The notes beneath the pieces were generated by a model. The model saw only the letters and a program-made list of their open reading frames with translations, searched no databases and was not told the DNA's origin. From an uncultured Paracoccaceae bacterium (lineage in GTDB: Bacteria; Pseudomonadota; Alphaproteobacteria; Rhodobacterales; Rhodobacteraceae): a DNA stretch of 64,000 bases. A program made the translations under genes and the position numbers. Shown here piece after piece: positions 35,743 to 44,498 of the stretch (positions are counted from its first letter, which is position 1; the number at the start of each line of letters is the position of its first letter). Location of the stretch: the NCBI GenBank assembly GCA_958439195.1, contig OY288159.1:46601-110600 (forward strand), given 5' to 3'.

Positions 35743-38414
35743 CACCGGAGCCAGACATCCGCCCCTCTCCCGAAGCACTTCTCACGCAAGCTGCGCGCGA
35801 GGGGCGGGGTCGGCTGAAGGTCTTTCTGGGTGCGGCGCCCGGTGTCGGCAAGACCTGGGCCATGCTGGACGATGCCCATCGTGAGGCTGCCAAGGGCCGC
35901 GATGTGGTGGCGGCACTGATCGAAACCCACGGGCGCAGCGAAACGCAGGCCAAACTGTCCGGTCTGACCCAATTGCCGCGCAAGCCCATGCTTTATCAGG
36001 GGCGGGTGCTGACAGAGATGGACATCGATGCCCTGCTGGCCCGCAAGCCGGACCTCGCGCTGATCGACGAACTGGCGCATACCAATGCCGAAGGCAGTCG
36101 CCACGAAAAACGCTGGCAGGATGTCGAAGAGGTTCTGGCCGCAGGTATCGACGTTTATACCACGCTGAACATCCAGCATATCGAGACACTGAATGAAACC
36201 GTGGCCCGCATTACCGGGGTGCGCGTGCGTGAAACGGTGCCGGATGGGGCATTGGAGATGGCGGACGAGATCGAACTGATCGACCTGCCGCCCAACGAAT
36301 TGGTGGAACGTCTGAAACAGGGAAAGGTCTATCCCGCCGATCAGGCGGCACGGGCGCTTTCGTCCTTTTTCGTGAAGGGAAATCTGACGGCGCTGCGCGA
36401 GCTGGCGATGCGGACGGCTGCGGACCGCGTGGACGCGCAACTGCGTGAACACATGGCGGCCAATGCCATAGCCGGGCCTTGGCCCGCGCAAGAGCGTGTT
36501 CTTGTCTGTATCAATGAAAGCCCCGCCGCGCGCGAAGCGATCCGTGTTGCCAAGCGCAGCGCCGACCGCGCACGGGTGGAATGGATCGCCCTGAATGTGG
36601 TGCAGGCACGTGGTGAACGGTTGCCAGAGGCCGACAAGGACCGCCTGGCCGGCAGCTTGCGTCTGGCCGAACGGCTGGGTGCTGAACTTGCCACGCTGGA
36701 GGCCGAGCATGACGTGGCCAAGGCCATCCTTGGCTATGCCCGCGACCGGAACGTCCGGCGCATCGTGATCGGGCGTCCACGCCCGCGCCCGATCTGGGCA
36801 AGGATCACATCCGAGGATGTGGCAACGGAAATCCTGCGCCAATCCGGCCCATTCGAGGTTACAGTCGCGTCGGAACCGGATGAGAAACCCGTAAGTCCGC
36901 GGTTTCGACTGCCGAGTTTCGGGGCCGAGCCGCGCGCCTGGACCGAGGTGGCTTTGGCTGTTGCGCTGGCTTCGGCCTTTTCCTGGGCGGCCGAACAGCT
37001 TTTCCCGGTGGCGAGCCTGAGCGTGATTTACATGACCGCCGTGGTCGTCGTGGCCAGCCGCCGTGGCCTTGGGCCTGCGATGGCGACGGCAGTGCTGGGG
37101 TTTCTTGCCTATAACTACCTGTTCACCCATCCCCGCTATACCTTTCATGTCTCAAGGCAGGGGGAATTGCTGACGCTGGGCCTGTTCCTGGCCGCATCGC
37201 TGGTGACCGGGAACCTTGCCGCACGGCTGCGCGCCCGTATCGAGGCGCAATCCGCCGTCGCCGACCGGACCAACAAACTGTATGACTTCAGCCGGCGCGT
37301 GGCATCGGCGGCTACTGCCGATGATGTTGTCTGGGCCTCGGTCAGCCATGTGGCGACGACGTTGCGTTGCGAGGCCATTCTGTTGATGCCGCGCGGCGCG
37401 GAATTGCAGGTGGTGGGCGGGTTTCCCCCCGAAGACAGTCTGGATGTGCGCGACAAATCCGCTGCGCAATTTGCATGGGACAAGGGCGAGGCAGCCGGGC
37501 GCGGATCGGACACGCTGCCCACGGCGCGGTGGTATTTCCTGCCACTGATAGCGGGCGAAAGGCGGCTGGGGGTTCTTGGCATCGCCTATTCAGATGATCG
37601 CAAACTTGCCCGCACCGATCAGCGCCTTCTTGATGCGCTGATTGACCAGATCGGGCTGGCGTTGGAACGCCTTCGCCTTACCGAAGACCTTGCTGCCACG
37701 CAACTGGCAAGCGAAACCGAACGGCTGCGCAGCGCGTTGTTGAATTCGGTCAGCCATGATCTGCGCACCCCGCTTGTGACCATCATCGGGGCGGCAGGCC
37801 ATCTGGTGGAGGGTGACCTGACGGCGGAGGCCCGAAACGATCTTGCCGAAAACATCCGCGAAGAAGGCGAAAGGCTGGATCGGTATGTTCAGAACCTGCT
37901 CGATATGACACGCCTTGGTCATGGTGCCCTGACCCCCCGCCTTGCGCCGCAGGATGTTGCTGAAATCGTCGGTGGGGCGCGGGCGCGCATGAAGGGCGTG
38001 TTGCGAGATCATGTGCTGCGCGTAGACCTTGGGCCGGATTTGCCAATGGTTCTGGCCGATGGAGTTTTGATGGAACAGGTTCTGGTGAACATCCTGGACA
38101 ATGCCGCCAAATACGCCCCCGAGGGGACCGAGATTGTCATGACAGCCCAGCGGAAGGATCGTCAGATCGTGATCACCATCACCGACGGTGGCCCCGGTAT
38201 TCCGCAAGCCGATCTGTCGCGTGTCTTTGACATGTTCTATCGGGTGGCCGGAGGCGACCGTCAACGCGCTGGGACCGGACTTGGCCTTGCGATCTGCAAG
38301 GGTTTGGTGGAAGCGATGGGGGGACATATCCGGGCCGAAGCGGGGGCACCCGACGGAACCGGGACGCGGATTGTTGTCGATCTTCCGATCCATGAAGGGA
38401 ATGCCGCCGCGTGA
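35739..38414 (+). CDS. kdpD: KdpD sensor histidine kinase
   Basis: An 891-residue sensor kinase. The N-terminal KdpD domain has a P-loop (GAAPGVGKTWAML, residues 33-45) and ALIDELAHTNAEGSRHEKRW. A UspA-like domain follows at about 250-370, then four membrane helices (around 400-500), a GAF domain, the dimerisation helix with the phospho-accepting His in SVSHDLRTPL, and a HATPase (NILDNAAKYAP, DGGPGIP, GTGLGLAICKG). It senses potassium limitation or turgor and phosphorylates KdpE. Its ATGA and GTGA overlaps tie it to kdpC and kdpE. Confidence 0.96.
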   Translation: MTPEPDIRPSPEALLTQAAREGRGRLKVFLGAAPGVGKTWAMLDDAHREAAKGRDVVAALIETHGRSETQAKLSGLTQLPRKPMLYQGRVLTEMDIDALLARKPDLALIDELAHTNAEGSRHEKRWQDVEEVLAAGIDVYTTLNIQHIETLNETVARITGVRVRETVPDGALEMADEIELIDLPPNELVERLKQGKVYPADQAARALSSFFVKGNLTALRELAMRTAADRVDAQLREHMAANAIAGPWPAQERVLVCINESPAAREAIRVAKRSADRARVEWIALNVVQARGERLPEADKDRLAGSLRLAERLGAELATLEAEHDVAKAILGYARDRNVRRIVIGRPRPRPIWARITSEDVATEILRQSGPFEVTVASEPDEKPVSPRFRLPSFGAEPRAWTEVALAVALASAFSWAAEQLFPVASLSVIYMTAVVVVASRRGLGPAMATAVLGFLAYNYLFTHPRYTFHVSRQGELLTLGLFLAASLVTGNLAARLRARIEAQSAVADRTNKLYDFSRRVASAATADDVVWASVSHVATTLRCEAILLMPRGAELQVVGGFPPEDSLDVRDKSAAQFAWDKGEAAGRGSDTLPTARWYFLPLIAGERRLGVLGIAYSDDRKLARTDQRLLDALIDQIGLALERLRLTEDLAATQLASETERLRSALLNSVSHDLRTPLVTIIGAAGHLVEGDLTAEARNDLAENIREEGERLDRYVQNLLDMTRLGHGALTPRLAPQDVAEIVGGARARMKGVLRDHVLRVDLGPDLPMVLADGVLMEQVLVNILDNAAKYAPEGTEIVMTAQRKDRQIVITITDGGPGIPQADLSRVFDMFYRVAGGDRQRAGTGLGLAICKGLVEAMGGHIRAEAGAPDGTGTRIVVDLPIHEGNAAA

Positions 38415-39106
38415 CCGTGACCGCACGTATCTTGATCATCGACGACGAGGCGCCGATCCGCCGATTTCTTCGCGTGGCGATGGAAGCCGATGGGTATGAC
38501 GTGATCGAGGCTGCGACCGCCCGTCAAGGGCTTGCCGCAGCCGCCCGCGAAACGCCCGCGCTGATCGTGCTGGACCTTGGCTTGCCGGATGCGGACGGCC
38601 TTTCCGTGCTGCGTGACCTGCGTGGCTGGAGCCAGGTGCCTGTGCTGATCCTGTCGATCCGGGCCGACGAGGCCGGGAAGGTTGAGGCGCTGGATGCCGG
38701 GGCACAGGATTACGTGGTCAAACCCTTTGGCGTGAAAGAGTTTCTGGCCAGGGTCCGGGGTCTTTTGCGCGACCGTTTGACCGAGATCGTGCCATCCGTC
38801 CTGACGATTGGCCCGCTTCGGATTGATGCCGCAGACCATTCCGCATCCTTGGAGGGAACGGCCATTCACCTGACCCGGCGCGAATTCGACCTGCTTTGGA
38901 TGCTTGCCAGCCATCGTGGACGTCTTGTCACACAAGAGATGATCCTGCGGGCGATCTGGGGGCCGGCCCATGCGGATGACAGTCAGTACTTGCGGGTCTA
39001 CATCCGTCAGTTGCGGCAAAAGTTGGGTGACGATGCCAGCAATCCACGCTTTATCGCCACGGAACCGGGGATCGGATACCGGTTTCTGGAAGGGACCGAC
39101 GCGTGA
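38411..39106 (+). CDS. kdpE: KdpE response regulator
   Basis: A 231-residue OmpR-family regulator. The receiver domain begins ILIIDDEAPIRRFLR, and the phosphorylated Asp is in LIVLDLGLPDADG. K in YVVKPFGVKEF completes the site. The C-terminal winged helix (LTRREFDLLWMLASHRGRLV; YLRVYIRQLRQKLGDD) binds DNA. It activates kdp transcription under low potassium. GTG 38411 overlaps the kdpD stop. It is the last gene of the operon. Confidence 0.96.
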   Translation: MTVTARILIIDDEAPIRRFLRVAMEADGYDVIEAATARQGLAAAARETPALIVLDLGLPDADGLSVLRDLRGWSQVPVLILSIRADEAGKVEALDAGAQDYVVKPFGVKEFLARVRGLLRDRLTEIVPSVLTIGPLRIDAADHSASLEGTAIHLTRREFDLLWMLASHRGRLVTQEMILRAIWGPAHADDSQYLRVYIRQLRQKLGDDASNPRFIATEPGIGYRFLEGTDA

Positions 39107-39289
39107 CGCTGGGGGTTTGCGTTTGCCATCGGTTGTGACGTCCGCCGCCGTTTCACAGCCGTTAAGACCCGACCGGGGACTATCGCGCCGTTGGTCTTGC
39201 GCGGCGGGGCGGGGCTATTGGATTGGGTCGTGCGGGTCACTGTTTGGGCCGCCGGTTCGGCGTTCCGGCGGTAGCGGCACCGTTTCCGC

Positions 39290-40552
39290 CTAACCCGACC
39301 CAAGCCTGCGTGCCGCAAGCCAGCTTGCCAGCGCCATCAGTCCCGCTGTGGCCAGACAAAGGGGTAACCCGCCGATCTGGTAACTGAGACCGGAAAGAAG
39401 CGTGCCGATCAATCGGCCTGCCGCGTTGGCCATGTAGTAAAATCCGACATCCCGCGTGATCCGTTCTGCTGATCCGAAGGCGAGGATCAGGTAGGAATGA
39501 ACCGAGGAGTTGACCGCAAAGACAAAGCCGAACAGCAGCAGGCCGCCAATGATGGTGGCTGTCAGCCACGGCGCCGGCCCCTGAGACGCCCAGGCCGCCA
39601 CGGCCAGAAGGAAAGGGATCGGCACCAGAAGCCCGGCCCAGAAAATGGCCTTGCGGGTCGTCTCCTCGTCGGGTTGACCCTTGCCACCAAGAAGCCGGGG
39701 GGCAAAGGCCTGCACTGCGCCGTAAGCGATGATCCAGAGCGCCAGAAAGCCGCCGATCAGGAAAAACGCCTCGCGCCGCCCTTCGGGCGAGCCGTCGGAC
39801 AGGACAGACTGGAAGTAGACGGGGATGCCCACGACAAACCACACATCGCGCGCGCCGAACAGGAACATGCGCGCCAGCGACAGGCGGTTCACCCGCGGGT
39901 CTTTCGACCGCCAGCCGCCCCAGGCTTCATCAGATTTCATCCGGCCTGGAAGCCCTGTGGGCAGGAACAGAACGACGGCAATCAGGATGGCCGCAAGCAC
40001 CGCCGCCATGCCCCAGACCGCCGACTGAAAACCTGCCAAGGCCAGAAGCGCCGCGCCAAGAAAGAATCCCAGCCCCTTCACGGCATTCTTTGACCCGGTC
40101 AGCAACGCCACCCAACGGAAAAGGCCGCCATCTTCCTTGGGTGCCAGCAGCTTTACGGCGGATTTCGACGACATCTTGGCCAGATCTTTGGCCACACCCG
40201 ATACGCCCTGAACCGCCATGACAAAAGCGACTGATGCGGCAACCCCCCATGACGGATCAAGCTGGGCCAGCGCCACAAGTGCTGCGATCTGCAAAGCAAG
40301 CCCGCCATACAGCGTTGCTGCCAGCCCGAACCGGGCGGCCAACCAGCCAGCGGCAAGGTTCGTGACGATCCCCGCCACCTCATACAGCAGGAACAGCCAC
40401 GCAAGCTGCACGGGCGAGAAACCGAGGCTGTTGAAGTGCAACAGCACCAGCATCCGCAATGCGCCGTCCGACAGCATAAAGGCCCAATATGCCGCTGTGA
40501 CGGCGGCGTAGGCACGCAAGGGATTGGGCGGCGGGCTGGAAGGGTCTGTCAC
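39290..40552 (-). CDS. arsJ: ArsJ organoarsenical efflux MFS transporter
   Basis: A 420-residue major-facilitator protein with about twelve helices, closely patterned on ArsJ (AAYWAFMLSDGALRMLVLLH, the LSDGALRMLVLLHF start typical of the family; QGVSGVAKDLAKMSSKSAVK). ArsJ exports 1-arseno-3-phosphoglycerate, made by the neighbouring GAPDH. The product then breaks down outside, so arsenate leaves the cell. GTG 40552 overlaps the GAPDH stop as GTGA. It is the last gene of the leftward arsenic operon and ends in a 183-base convergent gap with kdpE. Confidence 0.92.
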   Translation of the reverse strand: MTDPSSPPPNPLRAYAAVTAAYWAFMLSDGALRMLVLLHFNSLGFSPVQLAWLFLLYEVAGIVTNLAAGWLAARFGLAATLYGGLALQIAALVALAQLDPSWGVAASVAFVMAVQGVSGVAKDLAKMSSKSAVKLLAPKEDGGLFRWVALLTGSKNAVKGLGFFLGAALLALAGFQSAVWGMAAVLAAILIAVVLFLPTGLPGRMKSDEAWGGWRSKDPRVNRLSLARMFLFGARDVWFVVGIPVYFQSVLSDGSPEGRREAFFLIGGFLALWIIAYGAVQAFAPRLLGGKGQPDEETTRKAIFWAGLLVPIPFLLAVAAWASQGPAPWLTATIIGGLLLFGFVFAVNSSVHSYLILAFGSAERITRDVGFYYMANAAGRLIGTLLSGLSYQIGGLPLCLATAGLMALASWLAARRLGSG

Positions 40553-41556
40553 AGCGACCCCGCGACCATCCGCGCGATATCGGCAAGGCGGCAGGAATAG
40601 CCCCATTCGTTGTCATACCAGGCATAAATCTTCACCTGCGTGCCGTTGATGACCATGGTCGAAAGGGCGTCAACGATGGAAGACCGCGGATCATTGGTGA
40701 AATCGCAAGACACCAGCGGGCGCGTTTCATACCCCAAAATGCCTTTCAGCGGGCCATCGGCGGCGGCCTTGAACAGCGCGTTCACCTCTTCGGCTGTGGT
40801 TGCCCGCTCCACCTCGAACACGCAATCGGTCAGCGATGCGTTCAAAAGCGGCACGCGCACCGCATGGCCGTTCAGCCGACCCTTCAGTTCGGGATAGATC
40901 AGCGTGATCGCCGTGGCGCTGCCGGTTGTGGTGGGGATCAGGTTCATCAGCGCCGACCGCGCGCGGCGCATATCCTTGGCCGGGCGGTCGACGATGGTTT
41001 GGGTGTTTGTCACGTCATGGATTGTGGTGATCGACCCGTGCCGGATGCCAAGATTTTCGTGGATCACCTTGACCACCGGGGCAAGGCAGTTGGTGGTGCA
41101 AGAGGCCGCTGTCACCAATGTCTGCGAGCCGTCGTAAAGGTGATGGTTCACCCCGTAGACAAGGTTCAGCGCGCCCCCATCCTTGACCGGGGCAGAGACG
41201 ACCACCTTCTTTACCCCCGCTGCATAGTAGGGCGCCACCTTCGCGGCGGTCTTGAAAACCCCGGTGCAGTCAATCACCAGATCGACGCCCAGTTCTGCCA
41301 GAGGCAGCGCCTCGATGGATTTTTCATGCGTCAGTCGGATGGTCTGCCCGTTCAGCACGAGGGCGCCCTTCTGATGATCGACGGGTGTTCGCCAGCGGCC
41401 GTGGACCGAGTCGAATTCCATCAGCAGGGCATGCTGTTCCGCATCGCCGACAGGATCGTTCAGCAACACGATCTGGCCTCCTGCGCCGGTGTCGATCAGG
41501 TCGCGCAGGACAAGTTTACCGATGCGGCCAAGGCCGTTCAGGGCGATGCGGGTCAT
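40549..41556 (-). CDS. gapdh: Glyceraldehyde-3-phosphate dehydrogenase of the arsenic operon
   Basis: A 335-residue GAPDH. The NAD-binding fingerprint is NGLGRIGKLVLRD, the catalytic Cys153 is in ASCTTNC, and its partner His is in TTIHDVTNTQ. In ArsJ operons this enzyme uses arsenate in place of phosphate to make 1-arseno-3-phosphoglycerate, the ArsJ substrate. The VTNTQ after the catalytic His differs from the usual YTNDQ of glycolytic GAPDH, consistent with a specialised paralogue. I take ATG 41556 (AAGG about 10 bases upstream); a GTG at 41565 overlaps the arsRC stop and is possible. Confidence 0.92.
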   Translation of the reverse strand: MTRIALNGLGRIGKLVLRDLIDTGAGGQIVLLNDPVGDAEQHALLMEFDSVHGRWRTPVDHQKGALVLNGQTIRLTHEKSIEALPLAELGVDLVIDCTGVFKTAAKVAPYYAAGVKKVVVSAPVKDGGALNLVYGVNHHLYDGSQTLVTAASCTTNCLAPVVKVIHENLGIRHGSITTIHDVTNTQTIVDRPAKDMRRARSALMNLIPTTTGSATAITLIYPELKGRLNGHAVRVPLLNASLTDCVFEVERATTAEEVNALFKAAADGPLKGILGYETRPLVSCDFTNDPRSSIVDALSTMVINGTQVKIYAWYDNEWGYSCRLADIARMVAGSL

Positions 41557-41561
41557 CGGGA

Positions 41562-42416
41562 TCACGCCTTTTGCTGGGAATCAGTGCCGATGGCGTCAAC
41601 GCGGGATTGCAGGGACATCCGGCTGAGCGATGCAAACGGCAGTTCGACAAAAGTCATGATCCGACGCCGTAAGGCGGCGTAGGTCTGGGCAAAGACAAGC
41701 GCCTTTTCGGCGTCCGTTCCCGTGGCTTTCACTGGGTCTGGCAGCCCCCAATGGCCGGTGATCGGCTGTCCCGGCCAAGGCGGGCACTCCTCGGCCGCTG
41801 CCGTGTCGCAGACGGTAAAGACGAAATCCATGACGATGGAGCCGGGTTGCTGATATTCCGAAACGTGCTTTGACCGCAGGCTGGATGTATCATGGCCATT
41901 GCGCTTTAGAACCTCTAGCGCGAAGGGGTTCAGTTCTGTGTTGGGGCGCGTTCCGGCGGAAAAGGCCTGGAACTTGCCCTTGCCCAGATCGCGCAGCAGC
42001 ACCTCGGCAAAGATCGAGCGGGCCGAGTTGCCAGAGCAGATGAAAAGCACGTCAAAATCGGTGTCCGGAATGGTCGGATTCATTTGGGCAATGTCCTTTG
42101 GGGCGAAAAGCAATGGGGCAAGCAGATCGGGCCGGGCACGGCCCACATCCAGAGCCAGGTAACCGATCAGATCTTCGGTCGCGTCCAGATCGACCGCGTA
42201 GAAAAGCGACCGACCTTGCCGTTCGACCCCGATAAGGCCAGAGGCCGTCAGGTCGGCAAGATGATGCGACAGGGTGTTCTGTTTCATCCCAAGCGCCTCC
42301 GCGATCTCGGTCGGGCGCACGCCTTGCGGGGCAAAGCGCATCAATAGGCGAAACACAGCCAATCGGCCGGGATGGCCGAGTGTGGCAAAGGCATGGGCGG
42401 CGCGATTCTGTTCCAT
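41562..42416 (-). CDS. ArsR regulator fused to arsenate reductase (LMW-phosphatase type ArsC)
   Basis: A 284-residue fusion. Residues 1-95 form an ArsR-family winged helix (RPTEIAEALGMKQNTLSHHL as recognition region). After a linker, residues 121-284 form a thioredoxin-coupled type ArsC: C-x5-R as CSGNSAR with Cys127, and the second Cys pair in VCDTAAAEECPPWPG, needed for the disulfide relay. The ArsR part has no cysteine at all, so the usual As(III) thiol site of ArsR proteins is absent. ATG 42416 is chosen because upstream codons add 33 residues without similarity. It heads the arsRC-gapdh-arsJ operon and probably regulates it. Confidence 0.9.
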   Translation of the reverse strand: MEQNRAAHAFATLGHPGRLAVFRLLMRFAPQGVRPTEIAEALGMKQNTLSHHLADLTASGLIGVERQGRSLFYAVDLDATEDLIGYLALDVGRARPDLLAPLLFAPKDIAQMNPTIPDTDFDVLFICSGNSARSIFAEVLLRDLGKGKFQAFSAGTRPNTELNPFALEVLKRNGHDTSSLRSKHVSEYQQPGSIVMDFVFTVCDTAAAEECPPWPGQPITGHWGLPDPVKATGTDAEKALVFAQTYAALRRRIMTFVELPFASLSRMSLQSRVDAIGTDSQQKA

Positions 42417-42436
42417 ATTTCCAAAATAATGGAAAT
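42417..42436. promoter_or_regulatory. Palindrome at the arsRC start, candidate operator
   Basis: ATTTCC-N8-GGAAAT abuts the start codon of the ArsR-ArsC fusion. ArsR-type repressors usually bind imperfect A+T-rich dyads near their own promoter, so this is a candidate autoregulatory site. It lies partly over the ribosome-binding region. No functional data exist. Confidence 0.45.
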
Positions 42437-42634
42437 TTCTGTGGGCGTCGAATGAAGGTTTCATGACAGAATGCGTCGCAAGGCCGTTTGCATTGATCCA
42501 GATCACGGCAAGCAAGACCTGCTTTCACCACGGTAGCGGCCAAGATGTTGTGTTTACACTTGGCCCAACTTTTTCAGGAATTGTCGTCTTGACCGACCTG
42601 TCCCCCCACTTGTTCAAAACGGAAAACCCACGTG

Positions 42635-43036
42635 ATGGAATACCGCCTGCACGCCCGACGCATTGATCCGCATGGCAGCCTTGCCATTGCCAAAGAGGCA
42701 GAAGTCACTCTTGACACCGATCTTGCCGGACGGCGCGATGCGATGAACCCGGTCGAACTGCTGTTGGCTGCGCTGGCTGCCTGTATGCTGAAGGGCATCG
42801 AGCGGGTGACGCCGATCCTGCACTTCCAGATCCACGGCGCAGAAGTGGCGCTGGAGGCCATCCGTCAGGACGCACCGCCAAAACTGACGTTGATCCGATA
42901 CGAGATCGTCGTGGACAGCACTGAGACAGACCAACGCCTTGACCTGCTACACCGCAACATATTGAAATACGGGACAATCTCGAACACGCTGTCAGGCGCA
43001 GTGCCGCTGGAGGGAAGCCTGCGCCGCAAGGTATGA
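42635..43036 (+). CDS. OsmC-like family protein
   Basis: A 133-residue protein with the OsmC/Ohr fold pattern: MNPVELLLAALAACMLKGIE holds the first conserved Cys (after the P-x-E-L-L-L stretch), and YGTISNTLSG stands where the second Cys lies in classic members (Y-C-x-I/V-S-x-T/S-L). Here that Cys is Gly. OsmC and Ohr reduce organic hydroperoxides with both cysteines, so this copy may not be a peroxidase. It is divergent from the arsenic operon. ATG 42635 follows an in-frame GTG at 42632. Confidence 0.75.
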   Translation: MEYRLHARRIDPHGSLAIAKEAEVTLDTDLAGRRDAMNPVELLLAALAACMLKGIERVTPILHFQIHGAEVALEAIRQDAPPKLTLIRYEIVVDSTETDQRLDLLHRNILKYGTISNTLSGAVPLEGSLRRKV

Positions 43037-43298
43037 CAGGGTCATCTTGGAGGAAACCAGGGTTTGATGCCAAAGATCATGCTGGCATTGCGGCCATTGG
43101 CCTTGCTGGCGGACGGATCAGCCTTTTCCGGGGGGACTTCCCCCGCGACCACTGGTCCACCCCTGCGCCGTTCAAAGGTTGTGCGGTGATCCTGAACAGG
43201 GATGAATGTGTAGACAAAAGATCAGTCAGGCTGCGGTCCGAAAACGACCCCAGACGAAAAAGTCTACAGCGCGTCTTCTTGTTCAGTCAGGGGAAAAA
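43037..43298. other. Chromosomal gap between OsmC-like gene and island
   Basis: 262 bases outside the island, ending at the left att repeat. A 95-codon ORF (43033-43320) runs across the att junction and has no family features; I do not accept it. No RNA gene is apparent. Confidence 0.4.
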
Positions 43299-43321
43299 TG
43301 GTGCTGCAAGAGAGGATTGAA
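43299..43321 (+). repeat. att repeat, left end of island
   Basis: This copy begins TGGTGCTGCAAGAGAGG and matches the 3' end of the tRNA-Thr gene over 23 bases. The match stops exactly at 43321. It is the footprint of site-specific integration. Confidence 0.9.
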
Positions 43322-43601
43322 TTCGGCAAATAAGGACGTTGTAATTTGATTTAATTACATTTTTTGCTACACAGCCGCAAGCGCGGTGTAGAACTACGGT
43401 GGACACCTTGAGAAAGGCAGCTCTGTTTTGGAAAGCCACCCGTTCATCCTGTCACTGAGTTTCTGAGGTGCGATTTCTTGTACCAAACATGTGGAACGTG
43501 TTTCCGCTGCCGCTCGCGTCCTTGGTGAACGCTACGCCTTACCCGAGTGCACCTCTTCGCCCGCCGGGTGACAGGCATCCTCACGTCTGGCGGGAAACGT
43601 T
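43322..43601. other. Left end of island, no gene
   Basis: 280 bases between the left att repeat and the methylase gene (with 43037-43321, 565 gene-free bases in total). The part near att is A+T-rich (43335-43367). GTGTAGAAC at 43386-43394 equals two copies beside the right att and is a candidate integrase arm site. An inverted copy of its core (CTACAC, 43367-43372) lies 13 bases upstream. Confidence 0.45.
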
Positions 43602-44498
43602 TCAGTTGGCAAGGTAGCGGTTCGGCGGCTCTTCCTCGTCCTCATTGGTTTGCTTTAGCCAGGTACATATTGTCAGTTCCTCGGTTCTGACGCGATGAGC
43701 TGCACTGCCGGACAACACGCTTGCTCGGTCAACAACCATTTGACGACCGACGCCTTTATAGATCTCTCGGACTGATTGATGGTTAGCATTGGTAACCAGT
43801 ACCATTGCCCCACGAGTGGCAGCCCTCACGACCGCATCTCGAAGACGAAGTTGATCTTCCCACTGGAAAATTTTGTCATTGTACTTCACAAAACCATTCA
43901 GATTGTGCTTCACCGTGTATGGTGGATCCACGAACACAAAGTCGCCGTCTTTGGTAGAATCCAATGCCATCTCGAAATCCTGGTTTAAGATTTTAGCACC
44001 TCTGAGCATTCGACTGATGGACTGGAAGTTGTCTGAATGCAAAACAACGGCGCTCTTGGTGCCTATCGGTACGTTGAATTCGTTTCTTCTATTTACGCGA
44101 TATAGCCCATTCCAACAGGTCCTGTTAAGGTAAATGAACCAAGCTGCGCGCTCAATTGGATCAGCTGGTTTGATCGCGCGAGTCTCGTAGTAGTAAGACT
44201 TACTGTGTCGGGACTGATGGTCGGACAGCAAGGCATCGATCTCACCCGGCGATTTCTGTACCGCTTGGTAGCAATCGATCAGGTCAGAATTTATGTCCGA
44301 CAGTACTGCGCTAGCTGGTTGCAGGGCGAAGTACATGGCCCCACCGCCTAGAAACGGCTCAACGTATCGGACAAATACCTCCGGTACCATATGGAGGTAT
44401 CGGTTGGCGAACCATCGCTTTCCTCCAGCCCATTTGAGAAAGGGAACCAAAGGTGTTTCGGGGCTACTCTCGGCGTCAGGGAGGATGGCATCTTTCAT
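43602..44498 (-). CDS. Dam-type DNA adenine N6-methyltransferase (D12 class)
   Basis: A 298-residue alpha-class adenine methyltransferase. FLKWAGGKR (residues 20-28) is the SAM-binding motif, VEPFLGGGAMYFAL follows, and VFVDPPYTVK (near residue 195) is the catalytic D-P-P-Y. The overall order is that of Dam/DpnM enzymes that methylate adenine in short palindromes such as GATC; the target here is not known. ATG 44498 overlaps the stop of the upstream gene by four bases. No restriction endonuclease lies beside it, so it is either an orphan methylase or the modification arm of a new system with the two upstream genes. Confidence 0.87.
   Translation of the reverse strand: MKDAILPDAESSPETPLVPFLKWAGGKRWFANRYLHMVPEVFVRYVEPFLGGGAMYFALQPASAVLSDINSDLIDCYQAVQKSPGEIDALLSDHQSRHSKSYYYETRAIKPADPIERAAWFIYLNRTCWNGLYRVNRRNEFNVPIGTKSAVVLHSDNFQSISRMLRGAKILNQDFEMALDSTKDGDFVFVDPPYTVKHNLNGFVKYNDKIFQWEDQLRLRDAVVRAATRGAMVLVTNANHQSVREIYKGVGRQMVVDRASVLSGSAAHRVRTEELTICTWLKQTNEDEEEPPNRYLAN

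Noticed and set aside
43033..43320. 95-codon ORF running over the left att repeat
   Set aside because: It crosses the integration junction, so it cannot be an old gene; no domain features.
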